Positions 16,910 to 24,886 of a stretch of DNA of 32,994 nucleotides are shown here, one piece after another. The stretch's first letter is position 1. The number at the start of each line of letters is the position of its first letter. The stretch lies in NCBI GenBank assembly GCA_030156625.1, contig JASGMC010000013.1:1-32994 (forward strand), read 5' to 3'. Made by a program: the position numbers and the translations under genes. The notes under the pieces are model-generated. The model was not told where the DNA came from, made no database searches, and saw nothing but the letters and a program-made list of their open reading frames with translations. The stretch comes from Methanoculleus sp. GTDB lineage: Archaea; Halobacteriota; Methanomicrobia; Methanomicrobiales; Methanoculleaceae.

Positions 16910-16917
16910 TATATATG
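16910..16917 (+). promoter_or_regulatory. TATA box of the RibD-like gene
   Basis: TATATATG lies 25-32 bases upstream of ATG 16942, predicting an essentially leaderless transcript. The stretch 16759-16909 between the two divergent promoters shows no gene. Confidence 0.6.
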
Positions 16918-16941
16918 AGGATCGTCGTATAACCCTAGAAT

Positions 16942-17622
16942 ATGCGCCCGTTCGTCTTCGTCAACGTCGCCATGAGCGCTGACGGGAAGATTTCAACGAG
17001 AGAGCGGCGGCAGGTGAGAATCTCGGGTAACGAGGACTACTCACGGGTCGACCGGATCAAGGCGGAGAGCGATGCCATCATGGTCGGTATCGGCACCGTG
17101 CTCGCCGACAACCCCTCGCTCACCGTCAAGTCCCCGGAACTCCGGGCCGGACGGAGAGCGGCCGGAAAGGACGAGAATCCCGTCCGTGTCGTGGTGGACA
17201 GTGCGGGAAGGACCCCTCCGGATGCGGACATCCTCCACAAGGGGACCGGGAAGCGTATCGTTGCCGTCTCACGCAGGGCATCCCCCGGAACGGTGGAGAG
17301 CCTCCGGCAGCATGCTGCCGTCGTCACCGCTGGCGACGAGACCGTCGATCTTTCCGCCCTGCTCGAGGAGCTGCACCGGCAGGGTGTCCGGCGCCTGATG
17401 GTCGAGGGAGGCGGGACCCTGATCTGGGCGCTCTTTGAGCAGGGGCTCGTCGACGAAATCCAGACGTTCGTCGGCAGCATCGTCATCGGCGGAAAGGATG
17501 CCCCCACGCCCGCCGACGGCACCGGTTTTCTCCGGGAAGAGGATTTTCCACGGCTCGCGCTCATCGATGCCGAGCGGATCGATGACGGCCTGCTCATACG
17601 GTGGAGTGTGGAGCGAGCGTGA
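16942..17622 (+). CDS. 2,5-diamino-6-(ribosylamino)pyrimidinone 5'-phosphate reductase (RibD C-terminal type)
   Basis: The 226-residue product reduces the ribosyl side chain of 2,5-diamino-6-ribosylamino-4(3H)-pyrimidinone 5'-phosphate with NADPH, early in archaeal riboflavin synthesis, whose pathway also feeds coenzyme F420. Visible signatures are VNVAMSADGKIST near the N-terminus, DRIKAESDAIMVGIGTVLADNPSLTV (a classic RibD reductase motif), PVRVVVDSAGR, RRLMVEGGGTLIWALFEQGLVDE and FVGSIVIGGKDAPT. It lacks the deaminase half of bacterial RibD, as expected in archaea. No other riboflavin gene is adjacent. Confidence 0.92.
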   Translation: MRPFVFVNVAMSADGKISTRERRQVRISGNEDYSRVDRIKAESDAIMVGIGTVLADNPSLTVKSPELRAGRRAAGKDENPVRVVVDSAGRTPPDADILHKGTGKRIVAVSRRASPGTVESLRQHAAVVTAGDETVDLSALLEELHRQGVRRLMVEGGGTLIWALFEQGLVDEIQTFVGSIVIGGKDAPTPADGTGFLREEDFPRLALIDAERIDDGLLIRWSVERA

Positions 17623-17703
17623 AGCAGGGTTCTCCTGTCCGGTCACGCCGCCAAACGATGAGAGAGGGTTGAAAAACTCCGGCAGTACCCGGGTCGGCCG
17701 GTC

Positions 17704-17709
17704 AAAAAA
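17704..17709 (-). terminator. T-run after the lipoprotein gene
   Basis: Six T residues on the minus strand lie about 14 bases past the stop codon of the lipoprotein gene, in a 100-base convergent gap. Confidence 0.4.
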
Positions 17710-17722
17710 GAGAGCGTGGGGA

Positions 17723-18190
17723 TCAGGGAACCTCTACAATCTGGTCTTTAATCTTGTAGGAGCCGCCCGTGACGAGAGCGACGGTTATCTCAACCCGGTT
17801 CTCCCCTTTTGCGTTGTGAATGATGAGTTCGTCGCCGCGGATCGCCTGCATGGTCTCGGTGATGACCTCCCCGGTCGACTTGGTCACGCGTACGTCGATG
17901 CTCGTTACGAAGTCCTGGCCTTTGCCGCCGCTGAACGCGATGTACAGGTCGTTCGTAACCCGCGAGGGGTATCCGCCCGTAAGCTGGAACTCAACCTCCT
18001 TTCCCGGCGGCATTGTCTGCGTCGGGCCGGGCGTAAGCGAGACCCCGGTTGTCGTGGGCGCAGGTGTTGCCGTGATCACCTCCGTCTCCCTCGGGGTCGG
18101 TCCGGCGGGCTCTTCAGAGCCGGTGCAGGCGGCAAAGAACGAAAATGCGAGCAGAAGCACAATCAAAGCAGGTAGCAACCTGAAGTTCAT
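17723..18190 (-). CDS. Predicted lipoprotein, function unknown
   Basis: The 155-residue product starts MNFRLLPALIVLLLAFSFFAACTGS, a hydrophobic signal with a lipobox (FAAC, Cys22). A Thr/Pro-rich linker (about 24-62) then leads to a small beta-rich domain (EVEFQLTGGYPSRVTNDLYIAFSGG, then ITVALVTGGSYKIKD) of about 90 residues. The protein is likely tethered outside the cell membrane. I do not recognise the family, though such lipoproteins are common in Methanomicrobia. ATG 18190 is chosen over a longer frame to 18259 because it begins the signal peptide. A TATA-like TATTTATAA lies around 18258-18266 on the minus strand. Confidence 0.8.
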   Translation of the reverse strand: MNFRLLPALIVLLLAFSFFAACTGSEEPAGPTPRETEVITATPAPTTTGVSLTPGPTQTMPPGKEVEFQLTGGYPSRVTNDLYIAFSGGKGQDFVTSIDVRVTKSTGEVITETMQAIRGDELIIHNAKGENRVEITVALVTGGSYKIKDQIVEVP

Positions 18191-18352
18191 AAAGCATTCA
18201 TACGCATCAAGGTATTTCACCCTTTCGTCACATATGCGGCGTATCCCGGCATACGGCATTATAAATACCGGTCATTGCCGCTGGATCGGCGGGCTTGAGA
18301 AAAGCGCACTCAGAACAGAGAAATAGTACAACGAAGGCAGTAAATGCCCCAG

Positions 18353-18369
18353 ACGGGTTGGCGACCCGT
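18353..18369. promoter_or_regulatory. Inverted repeat upstream of the FMN enzyme promoter
   Basis: A perfect 6-bp inverted repeat ACGGGT-TGGCG-ACCCGT lies about 20 bases before the TATA-like element GTTTATGA at 18387-18394. It could be an activator or repressor site for the glutamate-synthase-like gene. A second small repeat GAAG-GAAA-CTTC at 18401-18412 lies near the predicted transcript start. Function is inferred from position only. Confidence 0.35.
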
Positions 18370-18386
18370 ACGCTAAAATGCGCAAC

Positions 18387-18394
18387 GTTTATGA
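18387..18394 (+). promoter_or_regulatory. TATA-like box of the FMN glutamate-synthase-like gene
   Basis: GTTTATGA lies 44-51 bases upstream of ATG 18438, giving a leader of about 20 bases with an AGAGGT ribosome site at 18426-18431. Confidence 0.4.
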
Positions 18395-18437
18395 CTGCGA
18401 GAAGGAAACTTCTATCTAGACCCATAGAGGTACAGAA

Positions 18438-20027
18438 ATGAATCTAAAAAGACCTAATGCTAACGAAGCAACGGGAACGACCAACCGTTCCCGGGACGTC
18501 GTGCCCATGTCGGGCATCTGCACCCGGTGTGTCGACGGCTGCAAGGGAAGCTGCGAGATCTGGCTCTCCTCCTTCCGGGGCAGAGAAGTTCTCTATCCCG
18601 GCCCGTTCGGCGAGATCACGGCCGGCGCTGACAAAAACTACCCGATCGACTACTCGCACCTGAACATCCAGGGCTACGCGCAGGGTGCGAAGGGGCTCCC
18701 CGAAGGCGTCGAGGCCAACCCCGACACCGCGGTGTTCTCGGAAGTAGACACCAGGACCGAGTACGGGTGGGACATCAAAGTGCCGATGCGGGTTCCCATC
18801 TTCACCGGAGCGCTCGGGTCGACCGAGATCGCCAGGGCCAACTGGGAGCACTTCGCCATCGGAGCCGCCATATCGGGCATCACCCTCGTCTGCGGTGAGA
18901 ACGTCTGCGGCGTCGACCCGAAGCTGGAGCTCGACCACAACGGCAAGGTCAGCAGGTCGCCCGAGATGGATCGCCGGATCGAGATCTACAGGAAGTTTCA
19001 CGACAGGTACGGCGAACTTCTGGTGCAGCTGAACGTGGAGGACACGCGGCTTGGAACCGCGGAGTATGTCTCCTCGAAGCACAACCTGGAGACGATCGAG
19101 CTGAAGTGGGGACAGGGCGCAAAGTGCATCGGCGGCGAGATCAAGGTCGGCACCCTCGACCGGGCGAACCAGCTCAAAGATCGCGGCTACATCGTCCTCC
19201 CGGACCCCAGGTCGTCCGAGGTGCAGGCAGCCTTTAAGGACGGCGCCATAAAGGAGTTCGAGCGGCACTCGCGTCTCGGGTTCGTCACCCGCGAAGGGTT
19301 CCTCGAAGAAGTCGACCGGCTCCGCGACATCGGGTTCAAGCGGGTCACCCTCAAGACCGGTGCCTACTCGGCCGTCGAACTCGCAATGGCAATGCGTTAT
19401 TGTGCCGAAGCGAAGATCGACCTCCTTACCATCGACGGCGCACCCGGCGGCACGGGAATGAGCCCCTGGCCGATGATGAACGAGTGGGGCATCCCGACGT
19501 TCTATATCGAGTCCCTCGCCTACCAGTTCGCCGAGCGGCTGAAAGCCCGGGGCATCCGCGTTCCGGACATCGCCATCGCCGGCGGGTTCTCCGACGAGGC
19601 AAACGTCTTCAAGGCGATCGCCATGGGCAGCCCCTACGTCAAGGCCGTCTGCATGGGCCGCGGCCTGATGATCCCCGGCATGGTCGGGAAGAACATCGAG
19701 AAGTGGCTTGCAAACGGCGAACTCCCCAAGACCGTCTCGAAGTACGGCAGCAGCGTCGAGGAGATCTTCGTCTGCTACGAGGAACTCAAGGAGAAGTACC
19801 CCGGTCGGATCAACGAGATCCCGCTCGGTGCGCTCGGCATCTACACCTATGCCCAGAAGTTCAGGACCGGACTCCAGCAGGTCATGGCCGGTAGCCGGAA
19901 CTTCAGCCTCAATTCGATCTCCCGGAGCGACCTGATGGCCCTGACCGAGGAGGCGGAAGCGGTCTCCGGCATCCCGTACGTGATGCGGGCCTACCGCGAC
20001 GCTGCCGAAGCAGTCCTCGACTCGTGA
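18438..20027 (+). CDS. FMN-binding glutamate synthase-like protein (GltB domain 2 family)
   Basis: The 529-residue product is a TIM-barrel flavoprotein of the glutamate synthase family without an amidotransferase domain. The barrel includes KRVTLKTGAYSAVELAMAMRYCAEAKIDLLTIDGAPGGTGMSPWPMM, the canonical GxxGGTGxSP substrate/FMN segment, and an IAGGFSDEANVFKAIAMG segment with CMGRGLM. A four-Cys cluster sits at the N-terminus (Cys28, 31, 35 and 39), plausibly for an Fe-S centre. The conserved GAKPGEGG loop of true glutamate synthases reads GAKCIGGEI here, so activity on 2-oxoglutarate is doubtful. Start: ATG 18438 with AGAGGT six bases upstream. It is a single gene. Confidence 0.85.
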   Translation: MNLKRPNANEATGTTNRSRDVVPMSGICTRCVDGCKGSCEIWLSSFRGREVLYPGPFGEITAGADKNYPIDYSHLNIQGYAQGAKGLPEGVEANPDTAVFSEVDTRTEYGWDIKVPMRVPIFTGALGSTEIARANWEHFAIGAAISGITLVCGENVCGVDPKLELDHNGKVSRSPEMDRRIEIYRKFHDRYGELLVQLNVEDTRLGTAEYVSSKHNLETIELKWGQGAKCIGGEIKVGTLDRANQLKDRGYIVLPDPRSSEVQAAFKDGAIKEFERHSRLGFVTREGFLEEVDRLRDIGFKRVTLKTGAYSAVELAMAMRYCAEAKIDLLTIDGAPGGTGMSPWPMMNEWGIPTFYIESLAYQFAERLKARGIRVPDIAIAGGFSDEANVFKAIAMGSPYVKAVCMGRGLMIPGMVGKNIEKWLANGELPKTVSKYGSSVEEIFVCYEELKEKYPGRINEIPLGALGIYTYAQKFRTGLQQVMAGSRNFSLNSISRSDLMALTEEAEAVSGIPYVMRAYRDAAEAVLDS

Positions 20028-20142
20028 GCACGAGGCGGTACAGAGAGGCGAATCTCCCCCCCCGGTGGCCGCATATCGCGTCCCAAACGGCGGGCAGGTA
20101 TAGTGTAACGACCTCAGAGGGCACAAATACCCCAAACAAACC

Positions 20143-20148
20143 TTTTTT
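20143..20148 (+). terminator. T-run between the FMN enzyme and epimerase genes
   Basis: TTTTTT followed by an AT-rich tract lies about 115 bases after the stop codon at 20027. It may end the upstream transcript, or form part of the next promoter region. Confidence 0.3.
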
Positions 20149-20170
20149 ATTAATATTCTCTGTCCGCGAT

Positions 20171-20207
20171 AATATTTAATGCGAAGAGTGCATCAGGTGT
20201 GCCTGAT
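20171..20207 (+). promoter_or_regulatory. Promoter of the epimerase gene with a perfect inverted repeat
   Basis: AATATTTAAT at 20171-20180 is a TATA-like element 33-42 bases before ATG 20213. Just downstream, at 20192-20207, lies a perfect inverted repeat ATCAGG-TGTG-CCTGAT that would cover the transcription start. That placement suits a repressor operator or a hairpin at the RNA 5' end. Confidence 0.4.
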
Positions 20208-20212
20208 ATACC

Positions 20213-21346
20213 ATGCATAGGGATACCAATCCGACCATTCTCATCACCGGTGGAGCAGGATTCATCGGGTCGCACCTCGCAACGGAGTTACTGCAGCACG
20301 GTTATAGAGTCCGCATCCTCGACAACCTGACGCCACGGGTGCACGGCCCGGAGCGGCACCGGCCCGGCCATCTCGACCGGCGGGCCGAAGTCGTCGTCGG
20401 GGATGTCCGGGACCCGCACCGGCTGCGGGAGGCTCTCGACGGGGTCGACGCCGTCATTCACCTGGCCGCGGTCGTCGGGGAGCGGTCGAGCATGTACCGG
20501 CTCGAAAAATACATGAGCGTCAACACGTCCGGAACCGCCGTCCTCCTCGAGGCCTTACTCGATCATCCCATCGAGCGGCTCATCGTCGCCTCGAGCAGCG
20601 CAGTCTACGGGGAAGGCTTATACTGTTCGTACAACGGCACCACCTACCCGAAGATCCGGCGCTCTCCCGACCTGGCAGCAAGAGGGGACTGGGAACCCCG
20701 GAGCCCCGACGGTGAGGTGATCTACCCCCTTCCCACACCGGAGACAAAGGAGCCGTCGCCGCTCTCGGTCTACGCCATCTCCAAGTACGACCAGGAGGAG
20801 ATGTGCGGGCTGATCGGGGAGTCGTACGGCATCCCGACGACCGTTCTCCGGCTTTTTTCCGTCTACGGCCCGCACCAGGGGTATACCAGCCCGTACTCCG
20901 GCATGCTGACCGAGTACGCGTCCCGCCTGCTCCAGGGTCTTCCCGTGCGCCTCTTCGAGGACGGTTACCAGCAGCGTGACTTCGTGAGCGTCTACGATGC
21001 TGTTCGCGCCTTCCGCCTGGCTCTGGAGTCGCCCGGCGCTGCCGGCGGGACGTTTAACATCGGGAGCGGCCGGCCCTGTACGTTTAGAACCATCGCCGAT
21101 CTCCTTGCGGCGATAACCGGGCGGCAGCATCTCACCCCGGAGATCCTGGGAATCGGCCGGATAGGCGATATACGCCACAGGTTTGCAGATATCGGCCGTG
21201 CACGGGAGGTTCTCGGCTACGAGCCGGAAGTCACCATCGAGGCGGGCCTGCTCGATCTGGTCGCCTGGGTCGAGGCCGAGATCGCAGGGCGGCGGAAGGT
21301 TCCTGTATCCATCAAGGCGCTCGGGTCGTCACGCCTGCAGGTCTGA
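20213..21346 (+). CDS. NAD-dependent sugar-nucleotide epimerase/dehydratase
   Basis: The 377-residue product is an extended short-chain dehydrogenase acting on nucleotide sugars. The N-terminal Rossmann motif is ILITGGAGFIGSHLA (about 9-23), followed by GDVRD, HLAAVVGE, the Ser of ASSSAVYGEG, and the catalytic YAISK. C-terminal motifs are QQRDFVSVYDAVRAF and FNIGSGR. A roughly 45-residue insertion between AVYGEG and YAISK (with WEPRSPDGEVIYPLPTPE) resembles dTDP-L-rhamnose 4-epimerases of the WbiB type, although the usual Cys pair is absent. UDP-glucose 4-epimerase is the alternative. No adjacent sugar-biosynthesis genes are seen, so the substrate stays open. Confidence 0.88.
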   Translation: MHRDTNPTILITGGAGFIGSHLATELLQHGYRVRILDNLTPRVHGPERHRPGHLDRRAEVVVGDVRDPHRLREALDGVDAVIHLAAVVGERSSMYRLEKYMSVNTSGTAVLLEALLDHPIERLIVASSSAVYGEGLYCSYNGTTYPKIRRSPDLAARGDWEPRSPDGEVIYPLPTPETKEPSPLSVYAISKYDQEEMCGLIGESYGIPTTVLRLFSVYGPHQGYTSPYSGMLTEYASRLLQGLPVRLFEDGYQQRDFVSVYDAVRAFRLALESPGAAGGTFNIGSGRPCTFRTIADLLAAITGRQHLTPEILGIGRIGDIRHRFADIGRAREVLGYEPEVTIEAGLLDLVAWVEAEIAGRRKVPVSIKALGSSRLQV

Positions 21347-21365
21347 GGGGCACCCGGTGCCCAAC

Positions 21366-21373
21366 CTTTATTT
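21366..21373 (+). promoter_or_regulatory. TATA-like box of the two-helix membrane protein gene
   Basis: CTTTATTT lies 27-34 bases upstream of ATG 21400, supporting that start with a nearly leaderless transcript. Confidence 0.45.
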
Positions 21374-21399
21374 CTCCGCCGGAAGTACGTGATCGTATC

Positions 21400-22146
21400 A
21401 TGCGCATCAGCCTCCGGACCTGGGAAGTACGGCTCGGGATTGTCCTGGTTGCCGTCTCGGTCGCCATCTACGGCGTGAAATACCTCCTGCTCGGCGATCC
21501 CGAGAACACCTACCAGTACATCTTCAACGCCCTCGGGTTTCTGCCGATAAACGTCCTCCTGGTCACCCTCATCCTAAACCAGCTCCTGAGCGTCCGGGCA
21601 AAGCGCGAGAGGCTGGATAAGCTGAACATGGTCATCGGCACCTTCTTCTCGGAGGTCGGCACCGGGCTCCTCACCTATCTCTCGAACCGCGACCCGAATC
21701 TCTCCGAGATCCAGCAGGACCTCGTCGTGACGGACGCCTGGACCCCGGAGACCTTCTCCGCGGTGCGTGACCGCCTCAGGCAGCACACCTGCCGGGTCGC
21801 CGTCGACGCCGCCGACCTGCTGGCTCTCTGCCGGTACCTCACGGAACGCCGGGGCTTCCTCCTTCGCCTGCTCGAGAACCCCGTCCTCCTGGAGCATGAG
21901 TCGTTCACCGACCTTCTCAGGGCGGTCTTCCACCTTACCGAGGAACTCGAGCGGCGGGGGGACTTCGCTGCGCTCCCGGCAAGCGATATCGAACACCTCG
22001 CGGGGGACGTCGAACGGGTGTACAGCCGGCTCATCGGCCAGTGGCTCGGCTACATGGAGTACCTCAAGCGCAACTACCCCTACCTCTTCTCGCTCGCGCT
22101 GCGGAGCAATCCCTTCGACGAGACGGCGTCGCCGGTGGTACAGTAA
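21400..22146 (+). CDS. Two-helix membrane protein of unknown function
   Basis: The 248-residue product has two predicted membrane helices near the N-terminus (about 12-31, LGIVLVAVSVAIYGVKYLLL, and about 41-63, NALGFLPINVLLVTLILNQL). About 180 helical, mostly charged residues then form a cytoplasmic domain. That domain contains RLDKLNMVIGTFFSEVGTGLL and repeated Leu-rich helices (AADLLALCRYLTERRGFLLRLLENPVLL), and ends YLKRNYPYLFSLALRSNPF. I do not recognise a named family, though similar proteins seem to exist in other methanogens. No catalytic motif is seen. It lies directly upstream of korA with its own promoter, so a functional link is not implied. Confidence 0.75.
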   Translation: MRISLRTWEVRLGIVLVAVSVAIYGVKYLLLGDPENTYQYIFNALGFLPINVLLVTLILNQLLSVRAKRERLDKLNMVIGTFFSEVGTGLLTYLSNRDPNLSEIQQDLVVTDAWTPETFSAVRDRLRQHTCRVAVDAADLLALCRYLTERRGFLLRLLENPVLLEHESFTDLLRAVFHLTEELERRGDFAALPASDIEHLAGDVERVYSRLIGQWLGYMEYLKRNYPYLFSLALRSNPFDETASPVVQ

Positions 22147-22221
22147 GGATTCGTTCGAGAAAGTAGCACAATTCGTCGACTGCTTCGACTCGCGCGAGAC
22201 CGCGTCCTCCCCAGAGCACAA

Positions 22222-22229
22222 TCTATATA
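22222..22229 (+). promoter_or_regulatory. TATA box of the korAB-like operon
   Basis: TCTATATA lies 33-40 bases upstream of ATG 22262, implying a leader of about ten bases. Confidence 0.5.
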
Positions 22230-22261
22230 CCCGCCGGCAATCTACGCCACGCCCGATCACC

Positions 22262-23920
22262 ATGGCCGAATACTCCGTACTGATCGGCGGGAAGGCCGGC
22301 GAGGGCATCAACACGGCGGGCCTCTCCATTGCCGGCCTCTTCTCCCGCCTCGGCTACCGCACCTACATGTACTTCGATTACCCCTCGCTCATCCGGGGCG
22401 GGCACAACTTCGCGATCGTCCGGGCCTCGGACAGGACAGTCGGGGCGCACCGTACCCCGGTCGACGTCCTCCTCGCCTTCGACCAGAACAGCATCGAGAA
22501 CCACCGCCAGAGGCTCCATGCCGGCACAACGGTCGTCTACGACGCCTCGCAGGTTGTCCAGGCGGAAGGCTACGGCCTCCCGCTCGATGCGATCGTCAAG
22601 GAGGAGAAGGCACCCCCGATTACCAAAAACTCCGCGATGCTCGGGACGCTTGCCCGGGTGGCGGGCATCGGCCGGGAGGTTCTCGAGGACGTCCTCCGCG
22701 CAACCGTCCCCGCAAAGCACCTGGAGGCGAACCTCCGGGTCGCCGGGCGGGGCTACGATGCCGTGGAGGGGGTCTTCACCGTAGAACCCCTTGATGCCCC
22801 GGCACTCCCGGTCCTGACCGGAAACGAGGCCGCGGGGCTCGGGCTCGTCCACGGCGGGCTCGACTCCTACGTCGCCTACCCGATGACCCCGTCGTCGAGT
22901 CTCCTCCACTTCCTCGCCAACCGCGCCGAAGACCTCTCGATCAGGGTCATCCACCCTGAAAACGAGATCGGCGTCATCCTGATGGCGCTCGGGCTCGCCT
23001 ACGCCGGCGAGAAGACGGCGGTCGGCACCTCGGGCGGCGGGTTCTGCCTGATGACCGAAGGCCTCTCCCTTGCCGGGATGTCGGAGATTCCCGTGACGAT
23101 CGTGATGGGGCAGCGGCCCGGCCCGAGCACCGGGGTGCCGACCTACACCGCCCAGACCGACCTCCACTTCGTCTTGAACGCCGGCCAGGGAGAGTTCCCC
23201 CGGCTCGTCGTCGCCCCGGGCGACCTCGAGGAGGCCTACGCCTGGTCGGCGACCGCGCTGATACTCTCCTGGAGATACCAGGTCCCCGCGATCGTCCTCA
23301 CCGACAAGACGCTCGCGGAAGGTGCCTATTCCTTCGATTTCGGGGCCGTCACAGAGCCCCCGGATCATGAACCGGTGCTCTGGGACGGTGCAGGGGAGTA
23401 CCGGCGCTATGCCCGGACCGAGAGCGGGGTATCGCCGCTCGCCTTCCCGGGAAGGGAGGGCGCCGTCGTCAAGGCGAGCAGCTACGCCCACGACGAGGCC
23501 GGGTTCACGACGGAAGAGAGTGAAGAGGTCATTGAACTGCAGGAGATGAGGTTCAGGAAAGGCGAGAGCCTCGGGGCGGAGCTCGCCACCTACCCTGCGG
23601 TGAAGACCTACGGAGCACGGAACTCCGGGACGACGATCGTCTGCTGGGGATCGCAGAAGTGGGCCTGCATCGAGGCCGCCGAGGATTTCGGGGCACGGGT
23701 CGTCCAGCCGCTCGTCCTTTCGCCGTTCCCCGTCCGACAGTGGAAGGAGGCGATGATCGGGGCAGGCAGGGTCGCCTGCGTCGAGAACAACGCCACCGGG
23801 CAGCTTGCCCGCCTCCTCCGGCAGCATGGCTTCGATCCCGGCCGCCCGATCCTGAAGTACGACGGGCGGCCGTTCGCGGTCGACGAACTCGCGGCACGGC
23901 TCGGGGAGGTCTTCGCATGA
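22262..23920 (+). CDS. 2-oxoacid:ferredoxin oxidoreductase, fused gamma-alpha subunit
   Basis: The 552-residue product has a gamma domain (about 1-185: LIGGKAGEGINTAGLSIAGLFSRLG, YPSLIRGGHNF) fused to the alpha domain (from about 190). The alpha domain has the YPMTPSS motif at 206-212 (usually YPITPSS), which contacts the 2-oxoacid/CoA site, then HPENEIGVILMALGLAYAGEK and TSGGGFCLMTEGLSLAG. With the beta subunit it oxidatively decarboxylates a 2-oxoacid to acyl-CoA using ferredoxin, or runs reductively in methanogens. The exact acid (2-oxoglutarate, 2-oxoisovalerate or other) cannot be told. The beta gene overlaps its stop by ATGA. No separate ferredoxin-like delta subunit is adjacent. Confidence 0.92.
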   Translation: MAEYSVLIGGKAGEGINTAGLSIAGLFSRLGYRTYMYFDYPSLIRGGHNFAIVRASDRTVGAHRTPVDVLLAFDQNSIENHRQRLHAGTTVVYDASQVVQAEGYGLPLDAIVKEEKAPPITKNSAMLGTLARVAGIGREVLEDVLRATVPAKHLEANLRVAGRGYDAVEGVFTVEPLDAPALPVLTGNEAAGLGLVHGGLDSYVAYPMTPSSSLLHFLANRAEDLSIRVIHPENEIGVILMALGLAYAGEKTAVGTSGGGFCLMTEGLSLAGMSEIPVTIVMGQRPGPSTGVPTYTAQTDLHFVLNAGQGEFPRLVVAPGDLEEAYAWSATALILSWRYQVPAIVLTDKTLAEGAYSFDFGAVTEPPDHEPVLWDGAGEYRRYARTESGVSPLAFPGREGAVVKASSYAHDEAGFTTEESEEVIELQEMRFRKGESLGAELATYPAVKTYGARNSGTTIVCWGSQKWACIEAAEDFGARVVQPLVLSPFPVRQWKEAMIGAGRVACVENNATGQLARLLRQHGFDPGRPILKYDGRPFAVDELAARLGEVFA

Positions 23921-24801
23921 CCCCGGATCAGCCTCCCGGCCGGCTGGCCGGCGGGCTCATCAGCCCGGCGCAGAACACCTGGTGCCCCGGGTGCGGCAAC
24001 TTCTCGATCGAGCACATGATGAAGTCGGCCGTCGCCGAACTCTCGGAGGAGGAGGGAATACCCCTCGAGAACTTCGTCCTCCTCGGCGGGATCGGGTGCC
24101 ACGGGAAACTGGTCGATTACTTAAACGTCAACAGCCTCTACGCCATCCACGGCCGTTCGGTCCCGGCGGCCACCGGGATACGCCTCGCAAATCCGGATTT
24201 AAAAGTGATCTGCCACGTCGGGGACGGGGACATCTACGCCGAGGGTCTCGACCATCTCATCTTCGCGGCCAAACGGAACAGCGACATCACCGTCATCGTC
24301 CACGACAACCGGGTCTACGGGCTGACGACGGGGCAGTACACCCCGACGTCGCCCACCGGCTTCAAGGGCCGTTCCACCCCCAGCGGGATAACGGAGCACC
24401 CCTTAAACCCGCTCGAAGTCATGCTCGCCGCCGGGGCCACCTACATCGCGCGGGGCTACACGAAGAAGGTCCGGCACTTGAAAGATCTCTTCAAGGAAGC
24501 GATCATGCATAGGGGGTTCTCGTTCGTCGACGTCCTCCAGATCTGCGCGACCTATTTCAACCTGACCGACTACTACAACGAGCACGCCTACGAGATGCAG
24601 GAGGGCGAGATCGACGCCGGCCGGTTCGAGAGCGCTCTAGGAAAGATCCGGGAGTGGGACTACGATCGGGAGGCGCCAATCCCGCTCGGGACGTTCTATG
24701 CGGTGGAAAAGCCCATCTACGAGGAGAAGTTCCGGGCGCTCGCCGCCGGGAGGCCGGACAGGGGGGCGCTTGTCCGGAAGGTTATCGAGGAGTGGCGGTG
24801 A
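23917..24801 (+). CDS. 2-oxoacid:ferredoxin oxidoreductase, beta subunit
   Basis: The 294-residue product binds thiamine diphosphate and an Fe-S cluster. The WCPGCGN motif near residue 22 supplies cluster cysteines, with a further Cys in GGIGCHGK. The ThDP/Mg motif is HVGDGDIYAEGLDHLIFAAKRN followed by DNRVYGLTTGQ. The later segment QICATYFNLTDYYNEH contains the last Cys. ATG 23917 overlaps the alpha subunit stop (ATGA), with GGGGAGGT immediately upstream, so translation is coupled. Length and motif order match archaeal beta subunits. Confidence 0.95.
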   Translation: MTPDQPPGRLAGGLISPAQNTWCPGCGNFSIEHMMKSAVAELSEEEGIPLENFVLLGGIGCHGKLVDYLNVNSLYAIHGRSVPAATGIRLANPDLKVICHVGDGDIYAEGLDHLIFAAKRNSDITVIVHDNRVYGLTTGQYTPTSPTGFKGRSTPSGITEHPLNPLEVMLAAGATYIARGYTKKVRHLKDLFKEAIMHRGFSFVDVLQICATYFNLTDYYNEHAYEMQEGEIDAGRFESALGKIREWDYDREAPIPLGTFYAVEKPIYEEKFRALAAGRPDRGALVRKVIEEWR

Positions 24802-24886
24802 GCCCCGCCCGAGACCTTCATAAACCACCCCGACCACAGGGGGCCGGGACGGGCGGGGTGCCCGGACCACCGGAAGGTGAGGCGGT

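Noticed and set aside
18228-18425. 65-residue minus-strand frame in the lipoprotein/FMN-enzyme gap
   Set aside because: It overlaps the promoters and inverted repeat of the divergent genes and shows no coding signature.
22223-23827. 534-residue minus-strand frame opposite korA
   Set aside because: Antisense to a gene with full 2-oxoacid oxidoreductase motifs; composition typical of a shadow frame.
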